Part shown: piece by piece, positions 27,838 to 38,821 of the stretch
Layout: the number at the start of each line of letters is the position of its first letter
Position numbering within the stretch: position 1 is the first letter of the stretch
From: Fratercula arctica
Lineage: Eukaryota > Chordata > Aves > Charadriiformes > Alcidae
NCBI GenBank assembly: GCA_947846985.1
Contig: CANTUZ010000003.1
Span: 58,104,096-58,168,095, forward strand
Direction of reading: 5' to 3'
DNA: 64,000 nt
Translations under genes and position numbers: made by a program
Notes under the pieces: model-generated
What the model saw: only the letters and a program-made list of their open reading frames with translations
The model's database searches: none
Told to the model about the DNA's origin: nothing

Positions 27838-28211
27838 ATCCTGGAGAAGAGAAGACTCTGGGGACACCTCTTTGTGGTCTTTCGATATACAAAGGGGGCT
27901 CACAAGAAAGACATGGAGAGACTTTTTACCAGGGCCTGTAGTGACAGGACAAGGGGCAACAATGGTTTTAAAGTGAAAGAGGGTAGATTTAGCTTGGCTA
28001 TAACAGAAAGCTTTTACAATGAGGGTGTTGAGACATTGGAACAGGTTGCCCAGAGAAGTTGTGGATGCCCCGTCCCTGGAAGTGTTCAAAGTCAGGTTGG
28101 ATGGGGCTTTGAGTAACCTGGTTCAGTGAAAGGTGTCCCTGTCCATGTCAGGGATGTTGGACGAGATGATCTTTTAAGGTTCCTCCCAACCCAAACCATT
28201 CTATGGTTCTG
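27838..28211 (+). mobile_element. CR1 LINE 3' fragment, sense orientation
   Basis: The sequence matches the well-known 3' end of avian CR1 retrotransposons: GAGAAGAGAAGACTC, then TTTTTACCAGGGCCTG, then GGAACAGGTTGCCCAGAGAA, GTGGATGCCCCGTCCCTGGA and the end CCAACCCAAACCATTCTATG. It is truncated at the 5' side, as most CR1 copies are, and keeps the 3' end without a poly(A) tail. Several substitutions and small indels show it is old. It carries only the 3' end of the element and no usable reverse transcriptase. It lies inside the U12 intron in the same orientation as ZDHHC14. Confidence 0.93.
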
Positions 28212-29237
28212 TTCTTTAAATACTCCGTATTCTTTTTATCACTTCATGCGAGCTTTCTGTATATTTTCTAATTGATGAGAATGAAAAAGGCTCCTTCTGT
28301 CAGAAAGTAGCTAAAATAATGGAAAAATGGGAAGCTGACGTAACTTCTGTTTGGTTTCTTCCTTACATTTCTGTACAGACTGTAAGCTTCCTGCTCCTTA
28401 TGTATGTGTATTGAATTGTTTGTATCTGAATAAGCAGTTTGCACCTCTCACAAAGATACTATAAAAAGAATTCTTTCCCATACTTGTGCAGAGGAAAAGT
28501 CTTTTGTCTGTTGTGCCTCACAAGGTTTGCTCTTTTCTGCAGAAGAGTAGGAAGAAAAAACTCTTACTCTGTCATTAGTAGTTGTGCATAAAGACAGACC
28601 TCTCTTTCCAGGTAGTTTTTCCAAGTGTCAATTCTCAAAGTTCTGCAGATACAATTTGTGTGTGTTTATCAGGTAGAGTAACTAGGCTGTAAACTCCCTT
28701 TTTAAACAAAACCACTGCTCAGATATTTTTTTTGTACAAATAATTTTCCAAAGCACAAACAGTTTCAAATAGCATGACAAAGCTTCCAATTAAAACAATT
28801 ACAATAATTTCTTACAATAGGTGATTCTTTAAAACTATTTTCAAATGGAGAGTAGCTTTCAATTGTCCTTAAATCAAAAGGTAATTGGTTATGCATTTGA
28901 GGATCCTTGTGCAGGAACAATGGGCTGGTTATTCATAATTTGTATTTGGAGATGTGCTACTTTGAAAGGCACATCTTATAGACGTGGACGGGTTTGATAG
29001 TAATATGTTCGACAATTTAATAGCTTGGTTACAATTCCTAACAGTAAAAAATTAAATTGTCCAAATAGTATTGGGAATGCCGCTTTGGAGCAAGTCAGTC
29101 AGTTCGGTCTCAGAGAACATTGCCGTTTCTGTCTTGCTAACAACCCTGTGTGAGAAACCAAGGGAGCGTTATACCATATTATGCTAGTAAGTTATACTTT
29201 GTGTTGAGAATATATTGCTTTTTTCTGTGTTTGGTTT

Positions 29238-29275
29238 TTAATTAATGGACTCATGTTTAATTAATGGAGTCATGT
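29238..29275. repeat. 19-bp tandem duplication
   Basis: Two copies of a 19-bp unit containing TTAATTAATGG and TCATGT, with one mismatch between them (C at 29250, G at 29269). Confidence 0.85.
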
Positions 29276-32200
29276 TAATCTAAGATAAACAACCCCTGCT
29301 GTTCTAGAGATCTTTTTGGATCTTGGTGTGGGGAACTGAAAGAAGTCTCTTTCCTGGGGAAAGAAGTTTTCAGTGGGGAACTGAAAGAGGTCTTGAACAG
29401 AAAGGAATTCCCTTTTTTGTCAGTAGGAATTGCCATGTGGAAGGAGAAACTCACTTTTCAGGACCCTCCTGAGGGTAATTATGGCGAGGAACATCCTGTT
29501 AGTGGTGTGCTCGATCATCTAATGAGGTTGCAGGGAGCCCTTCTCCCTCTCAGGTTCTCCTTTTCTGACCTGGTGATTCTTCCTCTTAGTTCTGGTGTGT
29601 AGGTTCTACCCAACAGTACTTATCTACAGCCTTCCATACGATTTCTACCCTCTCAAGGCCCGGTTAGGCAGACTTGTATTGTGCATAATGGTTTTGGGCT
29701 GTTTCCTTCTTTTACACCTTTCTGAACCCTCTGCTAACAGCAGTCTGCTTCTTCATCCATTCTCTCTCGCTCTCCTTGCTTTAGCTGTGGCTGTTGCGCT
29801 GTTGACCGAGTTCCCTTCTTGTGTTGATTTGACTGCACAGAGTTTGAGGAGGAGATGAGAGGGAGAGAGTGGTGAACATGCTGCTCAGTGATGCACTTTG
29901 GTCATCCTGCTGCTTTTGGAGCAGATTTGCTCAGAATACAAATGGTTCTTTCTTGGCTTTTAAACCACTCTGAGCGAAGTAGGTTCTAGGGGAAGTTATT
30001 CAGACAATGCAGGTATTTGCCAATTCATTAAGTGAGAGCAGACCTGCAATACAAGGCTCTTCACTGTTAACTAATATCAGGATTATTTATCGCAAATACT
30101 TAAGTCCATCCATGCATTTTCCAGTCTGTGTGTCTGTATAATGACAAGAAGCTGTCATATTTCTCTTCTATTAATAGGTTCAGTGATAAGGATGTTTTCG
30201 TATGTTTTAAGGCTGTGTCCTTGTTCTGGAATATTTTGAGTATGTTGTCTTGGAAACTGACTTCACTAAAGGTTGGCATATGGTTAATATACAAATTATT
30301 TTTATCCTATTCTTTTTCCATTGCCTTGTTCCTACTGATTTATTATATCTGTTTTTCTAGGAACCAAAACCTTTTCTGCTATTGATTCATGTTCCCTAGA
30401 AAAAAATTGTTATTGAAGTGTTGTAGAAAGTAGTCTTGAAGCAGATGTGTTCTGAGTTCAGGTTATTGTGTGTAAATAAAAATATATATAAATAAAAAAC
30501 TATGTCAGGAAGCCTTCTGTAGAAAGTTGCTTTTAAACTTTATATAGTCAAGCATAAAGAGCAACTTTATTGTCTTATTGCTGAGATGATGACTCCTTTA
30601 GAGTTAAAGGAATGATATAAGCTGTAGTAAGTATGCAACACTGAGTGCTAACTGACTTTCTTGCTATATCAATCTCACTTTTTAAAGGCTGGTTACTTCT
30701 TTATGGCATTTGGGTTATGCAGTTTATAAGGGGTGAAAACACAGGTAGTTTGAAAGGTGAAAAAAGAAAATGAGTGAAAGATGCAAGAACAGACAACCTG
30801 ACAGTGCTGTCTGTTTTTTAACTTTTGTACTACTCTGAGGAACGTAATTCTGTGCTTTTCATCTACACTGTTGCAGTTGGGGGAAATCAGAAAAGATAAA
30901 GGTTGGTCTTGCAGTGCAAAACCACTCAGTTCATGTCGTTCAAACCCGATCAGCATGTTTATTGATTCATTAACGACACTGATGATTAATGGCACAATGA
31001 TGATTAATAACACATGTTAACAATCATTGATTGCTGGATAATTATATATTCAGGGTCAATATCACTAACAGAAAAGATAAATGGCTGTATTAGACACTTA
31101 AGAAATGTTAATCAACACCTACAAATGTCTGAACAAAATTCTGTAACTAAACCCCCAAAAGTCCTAGTGGTGCATGCACACGTGCATGTGCCCACCTTCG
31201 TTACCCTCTTGGAGGCATGGGTGCTCTTGCTCTGTGTGTACCTGTGCTGCTCCCTGCAAGACACAGGTGAGAAAGCACCCCACATATGTGTACCTCAGGT
31301 GCAAGTCCCTATACATTGCACCCCACGCTGGCAGTCTGCTGGCCGTATGCAGACTACTAACAGTGTTTTACAGTGAGGGTGCTCTGTTTGGGCTAGGCAG
31401 ATGCCAGCAGAATGACTCGTGGCTGTACCAAACCAAGTTTTGACTGCTGCTCTTCCCACTTCAGGTTTTCTTCTGCCATTTTTTGTGATTTTCTTACGCT
31501 TTGGGCTGATGCCTCCTTCAAAAAGACTTCTTGTAATTTCTCAGCTACTGTTTAATAGCAGCACAGTGAGTTGGGAGCTGATAGTCTTCCTTTTTAACGT
31601 GATAAGATTTGGGCAAATGCTGCTATGTTTTGAGTATTCAACCCCACCCCAACTGTTTACACTCACAGGCTTAACAGAAGTTGTTATCTGGGCCATTTGC
31701 AAAGGCTGGGCCATTCGGGCACCCCCACAGTTGTAATGTAGACTATATCCAGCTATTAGAGGGACTTGAGAGAGCAAGTGGACTTTGTATTTTACTTGGA
31801 CCAGTGCACTTTGACACTAGTATTAGGATCCCTATCAGCATCTTAACTTCAGTAACAGAAGACAGACAAGAGTCTAGCAGTCAGAACATATGACTGAGAT
31901 GCAGTTTGCTCAGTTGTTGTTGTTGCTGTATGTATGAGTACAGATCTAGAACCCTTAGTCCTGGGTCAAGACTTCCATTGTGCACTAAATATTTGTACAA
32001 ACATATCTGTTCAATCTTTACTATTCAGCCAGCCTTGGGTTACTTCACTTGTGTTTGATCTTCCCCTCACCCAGTCAGAAGCGTTATTTACTGTTACTTA
32101 TCAATTTACCTGTCTTAATACAAGTGTAATGACTTTTATAGGGTGAATGTGAAAACTGGAATTTCATCAATTAAAATCAGAACCATTCATCAGTAGTTTC

Positions 32201-32437
32201 TGGCCTTTTACAATCTGCAGACCCTTAAATATTTGCTGGTGTAGGTGATATTCAGTGGCTTGTACACTAAAGCTTACTGACAATGGGTTTGTTTTTCTGA
32301 GTTTAATTTTTGCTGACCCCTTCAAAGTACCCCAGAGATCTCAAGGGACTTGTGGACTGTAAGTTGACTACCCTGAATTTTGTGATTGTAACTGCTTGTT
32401 ATTGAATATAATATTTTTTTATTCCATTTACATATAT

Positions 32438-32446
32438 TTCCTTGAC
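32438..32446 (+). promoter_or_regulatory. ZDHHC14: U12-type branch site
   Basis: TTCCTTGAC matches TTCCTTRAC in all nine positions. The branch adenosine would be at 32445, 11 nt before the AC end at 32455-32456. As is usual for U12 introns, no strong pyrimidine tract follows. Confidence 0.92.
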
Positions 32447-32456
32447 TTTCAATTAC

Positions 32457-32559
32457 TGTGCTGGAAGCTGTGGTGTGTTTTTTCTCAGTATGGTCCATTG
32501 TTGGCCTCTCAGGTTTTCACACGTATTTGATCAGCTCCAATCAAACAACAAATGAAGAT
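32457..32559 (+). CDS. ZDHHC14: ZDHHC14 coding exon: fourth membrane span and TTxE motif
   Basis: This 103-bp exon starts with the last base of the Ser codon split by the AT-AC intron and ends on a codon boundary (GAT|GTAAGT). It encodes [19 protein letters not shown] followed by [15 protein letters not shown]. The first part is the fourth transmembrane helix. TTNE at 32545-32556 is the TTxE motif found just after the last span in most DHHC enzymes, which packs against the active site. The exon begins right after AATTAC, so it depends on the minor spliceosome for inclusion. Confidence 0.96.
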
Positions 32560-34081
32560 GTAAGTTCATAGTATATTTATACATATATGTTTCTAAATAG
32601 TAGCAGGAGATGATTAGTTCTAAGTTATATGTAGCTTTTCTTTTATTCTTGGAGACGTCATACCTGCTTGCATAATTTTGTGTCTCAGTAGGAAAGAAGG
32701 AAGTAACCTGGTCATCTTTGACTCAAAATATTAAAAGATTTCTTTTGGACACTTTTTGTTGTGGTTTGAAGATATTACTGGTTACATAGTATGTCCATTA
32801 TCATTTATACCCACAGGACCCGTATCTTGAAATAGGAAAATAGAGAAGAGAGGAAACAAAGAAACAAGTATATTTCGTACAGTAGAAAATTAGTAAATAT
32901 TTTTCAGTATCTCCTTTTCACTGAGAGTCCTAAATATTCTTTGACTCAAAAATTTCTTACTATAACAATTGCAAAGTATGTTGAAGTCTCAAAACAAAAA
33001 TTTTATCCTTTATTTTTTCCTTTGAAATTTCTTTGCCAGTTTGAGATCTAAAACCTCTGGAAAGGGATATATCATTAATTTAAAGGTCAACTTTCTCATT
33101 TCTGCTGTTGTCCTATTTTGCACATAGGTTTCCATTGTTTTGGTGTGAAATTATGTTCAGCTGTGTGTGGAAGCCTCATGTGTCCTTCCCTAAAAAAGGA
33201 GAAATACAAAATGAATGAAAAGAGAAAATAAAAATAGCTAGGTAGCTAATGATACAGAAAGCTTGTTGGAATTCATCAATTAATCTAACAAATTACTGCA
33301 AGTTTGAAATTATTTTATTGTAATTTTCTGTTGTACCTGTTTTCATAGGTATCTAGCAAATGTAAAAGTAGCATCTTTGGGACTGTCAAACACAGGTTTT
33401 GTTGTTGTTTAAGATGACAGTTAAAACTATAAATTTTACAATAAATACCAATCAACCAGAAAAAACTTACCAAGCAGGCTCAGAATGAATTGTGCATCAG
33501 CATCAAGTATCCAAGCAAGTAGCCTGACTTTGAAAAAATCTACCTCATTAGTAAGAAAGATGGGGTACTCTGGGATTCCTCAGTTATTAGGTTTAAGGCC
33601 AACATTGCCTCTCTACGTGGACCCAATGTGGTTTCACTATCCCCCCTTCCATCAAATAAATGTCTCTTCTGGGTTGTTGAAAGTCAGATGGGTGGGAACT
33701 GCAGCAGTGTAACATTTCTGAATTTCAGGTAAACTGTTCAATAATTTCATTTAAAGCATACGTTTCCAGTTGAATACAGAAGACCTTTTACTCAGGCTCT
33801 CAAGTATACCACAAACAGAAAAGCAAGACTGGCTAAAAGAAAACATAATATGAGCTAAAAGGTAGTAATGACTGCACTTGCTTCATAATATTTTAGAGCC
33901 ATCTGTGGGCATTAGGGAAGGTAATATTTGTGTGGTATTGCACAGCTTGAGAACTTACCCAAGAGTACGGAGAAAGACTTTAATGCTGTGTTGCAACTGA
34001 ACCTCTTCTGTAGAACATATCATGATATTTGTCAAATTAAGCTTAGACTATTATGTGTAGATGCTGAAATTCCTACTGTGA

Positions 34082-35206
34082 TGTGGTAGGACGCCAGGTG
34101 CCCACCAAGCCACTCTAGCTCTCCCTCTCCTCAGCTGGATGGGGAAGAGAGAATATAGCGAAAGGCTCGTGGGTTGAGATAAGGAGAGGGAGAGATCACT
34201 CACCAGTTATCATCATGGGCAAAACAGACTTGACTCGGGGAAATTAGTGTAATGTATTACCAAGCAAAATCAAAGTAGGATAATGAGAAATAAACCCAAA
34301 TCTTAAAAACACATTCCCCTCACCCCTCCCTTCTTTCCAGGCTCAACTTCACTCACAGTTTTCTTTATCTCCTCCCCCCGGGGTGGCACAGGGCGATGGG
34401 GAATGGGGGTTGGAGTCAGTTCATCCCACATTGTCTCTGCCGCTCCTTCCTCCTCAGAGGGAGGACTCCTCACACTCTTCTCCTGCTCCAGCATGGGGGC
34501 CCTCCCACTGGAGACAGTCCTCCATGAATTTCTCCAATGTGAGTCCTTCCCACAGGCTGCAGTTCTTCACAAACTGCTCCAGCGTGGGTCCCTTCCACAG
34601 GGTGCAGTCCTTCAGGAACAGACTGCTCCAGTGTGGGTCCCCCGCGGGGTCACAAGTCCTGCCAGCAAACCTGCTCCAGCGTGGGCTCCTCTCTCTATGG
34701 CTCCATAGGTCCTGCCAGGAGCCTGCTCCAGCATGGACTTACCACAGGGTCAAAGCCTCCTTGGGGCACACCCACCTGCTCCAGTGTGGGGTCCTCCATG
34801 AGCGGCAGGTGGATATCTCCTCCACCATTAACCTTCATGGGCTGCAGAAGGACAGCCTGCCTCACCATGGTCTTCACCAGGGGCTGCAGGGGAATCTCTG
34901 CTTTGGTGCCTGGAGCACCTCCTCCCCCTCCTTCCTCACTGACCTTGGTGTCTGCAGAGATGTTGCTCTCACTGTCACTACTCTCTTCTGGCTGCTGCTT
35001 ATGCCGCAGAGCAACCTTCTTAAATACGTTATTCCAGAGGCGCTATCCCCGTCGCTAGTGAGCTCAGCCTTGGCCAGTGGCAGGTCTCTCTTGGAGCTGG
35101 TGGCATTGGCTCTATTGGACATAGGAGAAGCTTCTAGCAGCTTCTCACAGAATCCACCCCTGTAGCCCCCCTGCTACCAAAACCTCACCATGTAAATCCA
35201 ATGTCA
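34082..35206 (-). mobile_element. Endogenous retroviral solo LTR of avian type (probable)
   Basis: This block of about 1.1 kb is GC-richer than its surroundings. I recognise it as a high-copy repeat of Neoaves genomes, from the stretches GACGCCAGGTGCCCACCAAG, GGCTCGTGGGTTGAGATAAG and CCCCCCTGCTACCAAAACCT. The ends read TG...CA. On the - strand a TATA-like box (TATTTAAG, + strand 35019-35026) lies about 180 bp from one end, which is why I orient it antisense to ZDHHC14. No internal retroviral region or second LTR is present, so it is a solo LTR. A clean target-site duplication was not found, and a 5' deletion is likely against the consensus I remember. Class (ERVL-like rather than ERVK-like) and orientation are not certain. 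Confidence 0.7.
34480..34930. repeat. Degenerate ~55-65 bp tandem repeat array inside the LTR
   Basis: The phrase CTGCTCCAGYRTGGG recurs at roughly 55-65 bp spacing (for example near 34483, 34573, 34625, 34671, 34723 and 34778), each followed by variants of TCC...ACRGGGT...AGTCCT. The copies differ from each other. The lack of stop codons over 783 bp on the + strand comes from this repeated composition and not from a conserved protein. Confidence 0.75.
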
Positions 35207-35455
35207 GTGTATTGGTCCTTTGAGATTTTGAGTTGTCAAAATCTGTGGAGGTAAAGCTTGTGCTTGCTTGTAAGATTTTTAGGCTCCAGCCTTTCATAAC
35301 AGCCCAAAGCTCTAAGTTGTTTGGAAAGTGGGATCATGGTTTTTTTCTGGTCTGCCTCTGATGGAAGTAGCATGTTGCTGCTTTGGTAACCCTGAATTTG
35401 TCTCCGGCATTTTCTGTATTGTATTATGTGATGAATCTTGTTCATATCTCTTCAG

Positions 35456-35565
35456 ATTAAAGGATCATGGTCAAATAAAAGAGGTAAAGAGAACTATAAT
35501 CCATACAGTTATGGCAACATCTTTACTAATTGCTGTGCTGCACTCTGTGGGCCCCTCTCTCCAAG
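35456..35565 (+). CDS. ZDHHC14: ZDHHC14 coding exon: cytosolic post-membrane region (PaCCT-like)
   Basis: This 110-bp exon starts on a codon boundary (CTCTTCAG|ATT) and ends with AG of a split Ser codon before GTAAGA. It encodes [20 protein letters not shown] followed by [16 protein letters not shown]. The NPYSYGN and NCC stretch corresponds to the conserved C-terminal (PaCCT) region of DHHC enzymes, and the Cys pair is a plausible site of self-palmitoylation. The human protein as I recall it has VALCGPIS where this one has AALCGPLS, a conservative change. The LTR upstream ends 249 bp before the acceptor. Confidence 0.96.
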
Positions 35566-36454
35566 GTAAGAGTATCTAAAGTATTGTTAGTATAAATGAA
35601 GCCACGTGATTATTGACGAAGAAAATATTCTAATTGCTTGAGTTTACTCAACAGAAATAAAATTTTGTTTTACTGTCCATTAGAAGCTTTAATTAAGTTT
35701 TTCTTCAGTAGTAAAGAGATAAGTTGGTAAATTGTAGTTAAAATAAGTTAGTGATCAAATCCTGTAAAATATATTTAAAGTGGACAGCTGAAATGAAAAT
35801 AGACTTGTTTATCTGTTGTTTGAACCTATGCCACTGCAGTTAATAACTTCTAGCAATAAAAAATTCCTAGTAATTAGCTGTTGCGTGATGGGAAATTTGA
35901 AAGTTTATTAAACTCTTACACATGTCTAACAGATGTGACATGAGTTTAGGAGAGCTTAGGAACCTTAATTCTGCAACTACTTTGATAATTGCTCATTTTT
36001 GTCTTTTCACTCTGAACTGTTTTATTTAAATGGACAGTATTTTTTCTTTATTTATTCTACTGTTAACATTTATACATTAAACTTAATTTGGTGGTCTTAA
36101 ACCAAAGAAATTCCAGAGAAACCTTAATGGATTAATTTTGCTGTATACATTTTCACTTTTGAAATCCAAAATATTTGTATATTCAAGGTTGCAGACGGCT
36201 TTTCAGCTTGAACAAAATGTAAGACAGAGCTGAGCCTAGGGAAATAAAACTGGCAACATCAAAGACACAATTCTCTTCTTATTCCATACTGTATGTACGC
36301 ATACTATATGTACAATAGAGATCCCATTCCTTTGTAGAAAGTGACTGACATCTTGCAGATTATTTTTGTGTCATGCTCATTGGTTGAAGCTGTTCTGCTT
36401 TATCTGGAATTATGTAGTTATGAATCTAAACTGTTGAGAAGAAAGAAAATGACT

Positions 36455-36530
36455 TTATAGTCCAGTGGCTAAGGTGTTTCATTGGAAATGGGATTTCTGT
36501 CTTTGCTGTTAATGAATATCAGAGGTTGTT
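36455..36530 (+). repeat. Possible tRNA-derived (MIR-like) SINE remnant
   Basis: The stretch TATAGTCCAGTGGCTAAGGT then CATTGGAAATGGGATTTC resembles the degenerate tRNA-like head of MIR-type SINEs (box A-like TGGCTAAGG). The similarity is short and the call is tentative. Confidence 0.3.
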
Positions 36531-38276
36531 CTTCTACGAGCAGTCAAAGGTTAACAGGAGGGACTGACATCTTTTCCTGAGGAGGAGACAGCTGAGTTAA
36601 AATTTCCACATACCGGGTTAATGTGGTGAGAAAGAGTAACCCTGTTTCTGCTTCCTGCCTATATGGATGGTGCCTGAAGCCAACCCTTTAATTCTGCCAT
36701 TTTGCTTTTATGATAGTATGTGATATAAATATTCAATGCCATGCTTCAAATTATTTTGTTTAACTCCAAATGGAAATCTTTATTAAAACTGTATATTGTT
36801 TCTCAGCATTTGAAATGTCAACTTAGGCTGATACAGTAGCAGCACACAATAGACCAGACTAACATTGGCTCCTGTGTTTTAACAGAGTTTGTACATTTTT
36901 CCCGAAATTCCAGATAGCAACATAACTCATTTAGATGCCAAGGTATATGTAGAGTTTCTGCAGGGAGATACTTTGTGTCTAACAGTAAAAATTCACTGAC
37001 TATAAAATGTAAATTATAACCTTGATTTTTTTTTTTTTTACTTTTAATCTCAGCTGTGTCCCAAGTCACTAGATGTTATTTTTTTTCCTTAAATTCTGGT
37101 TAAGTGGTTTAGCAGAAATGACAGCTTCAAATTCAAAATGTTCAAGTGCCTCTGAGAATGGAATACAGATTAAGAGAGGATTTGTAAATAATCCGAATGT
37201 TTCTCACTTCTGTTAAAATCATGTTTCTCATTTTTAAACCTATGCTACCAAATTCAGAATGTATTTTGCCTGTCCTGAACAGCAACTTTCAAATCTAAAT
37301 TTGATCCATAGCTGTCAGCATAGGTCTAAGTAGTGTTCTGATATTTTACAGCTGATATGATACAACTATTTTAAAGCATCTGATTTTTGAAGCAGTACTT
37401 TCCATATGGCAGTTTGTAATCTCAGGTGGATTTCTAAGTGTTTTGGAGATACATAAAAGCCAGTTCTCCAGACCTTCATGAGACGAGCTTAAACTGGTGG
37501 AGACCTCATTGGCTTTTGAGAGGGGAAATGCCTTTGTTTTTCCAAACATCCTGTTCTTATCTTTTAAAATTGAAGCCATCTTGACCCGTAGCGATTTTAT
37601 AGGTCCCAGAAATCAGCAAATAAAACCAGTTCTGTGCTGACTTTAGCTCTCGGGTGTTTTAAGACGTTTCTGTCATTTTGTCTTAGTAACAAGAACTGTA
37701 AACCCTCCAGTTAAAATGTGATATCCTCTGGTAACATTTGTAGTTTTCCAGATGGGAAGTAACATTGTTCAGGTACACAGGAAAAAAACATTTTGGCCTA
37801 TGCTTAAAAATATGTGGAACTATCATTGAAAGCCACATATAATTTAAAAAAAACGCAACCCTTTGAATGAATTGAAGCATAAATGGTAGAAAAGCCTTTT
37901 TGATGTTTTTGTATGGAAGCGATATGAGCTCATACACATGTAGAATATAGTACTTCAGTCTGTACATTCAGCTTTTTATGATAACTAAGTACCAGAACCT
38001 AAGTGTGGTTTATGGTTCTCAAACTGAGAGTAAAATTGCATGTGGAATTTTAGCAAAATCTTTTGCTACGTCAGATGGTTCCATTCTATTTATTTTTTTT
38101 TATAGTCTTATGTGGAATTTTTACTTATTTTTATTTTTTCCATGAAACATTTTCTTAAAATTTCTGATTTCCATCTATGAGTGCATCACTTTGGTAAGAC
38201 TAGTGGAGCACTATGAGCAGTGTTAGATAGCTGTCATGAAGCACCTGGCAAGTAAGTTGTCTAAACAAAACTTCCT

Positions 38277-38298
38277 CTTTCTTTCTTTCTTTCTTTCT
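38277..38298. repeat. (CTTT)n microsatellite
   Basis: Five to six CTTT units in tandem, about 420 bp before the acceptor of the next exon. Confidence 0.9.
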
Positions 38299-38718
38299 AA
38301 ATTTTGGGATTAAGTAGCTTTAATTTTGACATGTGGAAACTGATAAGAAAAGCTTCAAAATAGATACTGATTCAAAATGCACTAGTGAGTTTTGTAATTT
38401 ATTTTCACACATATGGTTTAAAATTCTTGGTTTTGTCACAGCTGCTGGTCAGCTTCTAATCTTTTGTCTATGATAAAAATCAAGAAAAGTAGCAGTACAT
38501 ATGACTAAATGGCGCGTAGTATTGCAAGGAAAGAATTACCTTGCTGATAAGTAGAAATGAGTCTTGCACTTCAGTTGAATAAAAGGGGACATTAGAAGGT
38601 ATTAGTGAGGTATTAATGTCTGTTGTGTAACAGAAATTTTTTCTCTTTTTATTGAGGGGAGGTAGTTACTGATCAGAAATATCTCAAACTCTTGTTCTTT
38701 ATTTTGATTATTCCCTAG

Positions 38719-38821
38719 CTTAATTGACAGAAGAGGATTTATACAACCGGATACACCGCAATTAGCAGGACCGTCAAATGGCATTACTATGTACGGGGCC
38801 ACACAATCTCAGAGCAACATG
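38719..38821 (+). CDS. ZDHHC14: ZDHHC14 coding exon: start of the cytosolic tail
   Basis: This 103-bp exon starts with the last base of the Ser codon and ends on a codon boundary (ATG|GTAGGA, a weaker donor than the others). It encodes LIDRRGFIQPDTPQLAGPSN followed by GITMYGATQSQSNM. This is the proximal part of the low-complexity cytosolic tail. Compared with the human sequence as I recall it there are a few substitutions (Y to F after RRG, PQPAAPSNG to PQLAGPSNG, SDM to SNM), which is normal for this less constrained region. Confidence 0.95.

Larger units (their letters stand above)
27278..32456 (+). other. ZDHHC14: ZDHHC14 U12-type AT-AC intron
   Basis: This 5,179-bp intron starts AT and ends AC. 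The donor ATATCCTTT and the branch site TTCCTTGAC both match the U12 consensus exactly. The putative branch A at 32445 is 11 nt from the last intron base, within the short range seen in U12 introns. No GT-AG pair near these borders would keep the reading frame. Such introns are removed by the minor (U11/U12) spliceosome and are generally excised slowly, so this step could limit output of mature ZDHHC14 mRNA; that last point is inference. The intron contains a sense CR1 copy at 27838-28211 and candidate conserved elements near 28780-28960 and 30930-31035. Confidence 0.93.
32560..35455 (+). other. ZDHHC14: ZDHHC14 intron containing an LTR
   Basis: A 2,896-bp GT-AG intron (donor GTAAGT, acceptor CTCTTCAG). 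Its 3' third is occupied by a GC-richer LTR at about 34082-35206. About 1.5 kb at the 5' side and 249 bp before the next exon are unique AT-rich DNA. Confidence 0.9.
35566..38718 (+). other. ZDHHC14: ZDHHC14 intron
   Basis: A 3,153-bp GT-AG intron (donor GTAAGA, acceptor TTCCCTAG). It holds a (CTTT)n tract at 38277-38298 and a short possible tRNA-derived SINE remnant near 36455-36530. No further exon is supported. Confidence 0.9.

Noticed and set aside
34383..35165. 260-codon open frame on the + strand
   Set aside because: It lies wholly inside the LTR and its tandem repeat array; low stop density follows from composition. No conserved domain is visible.
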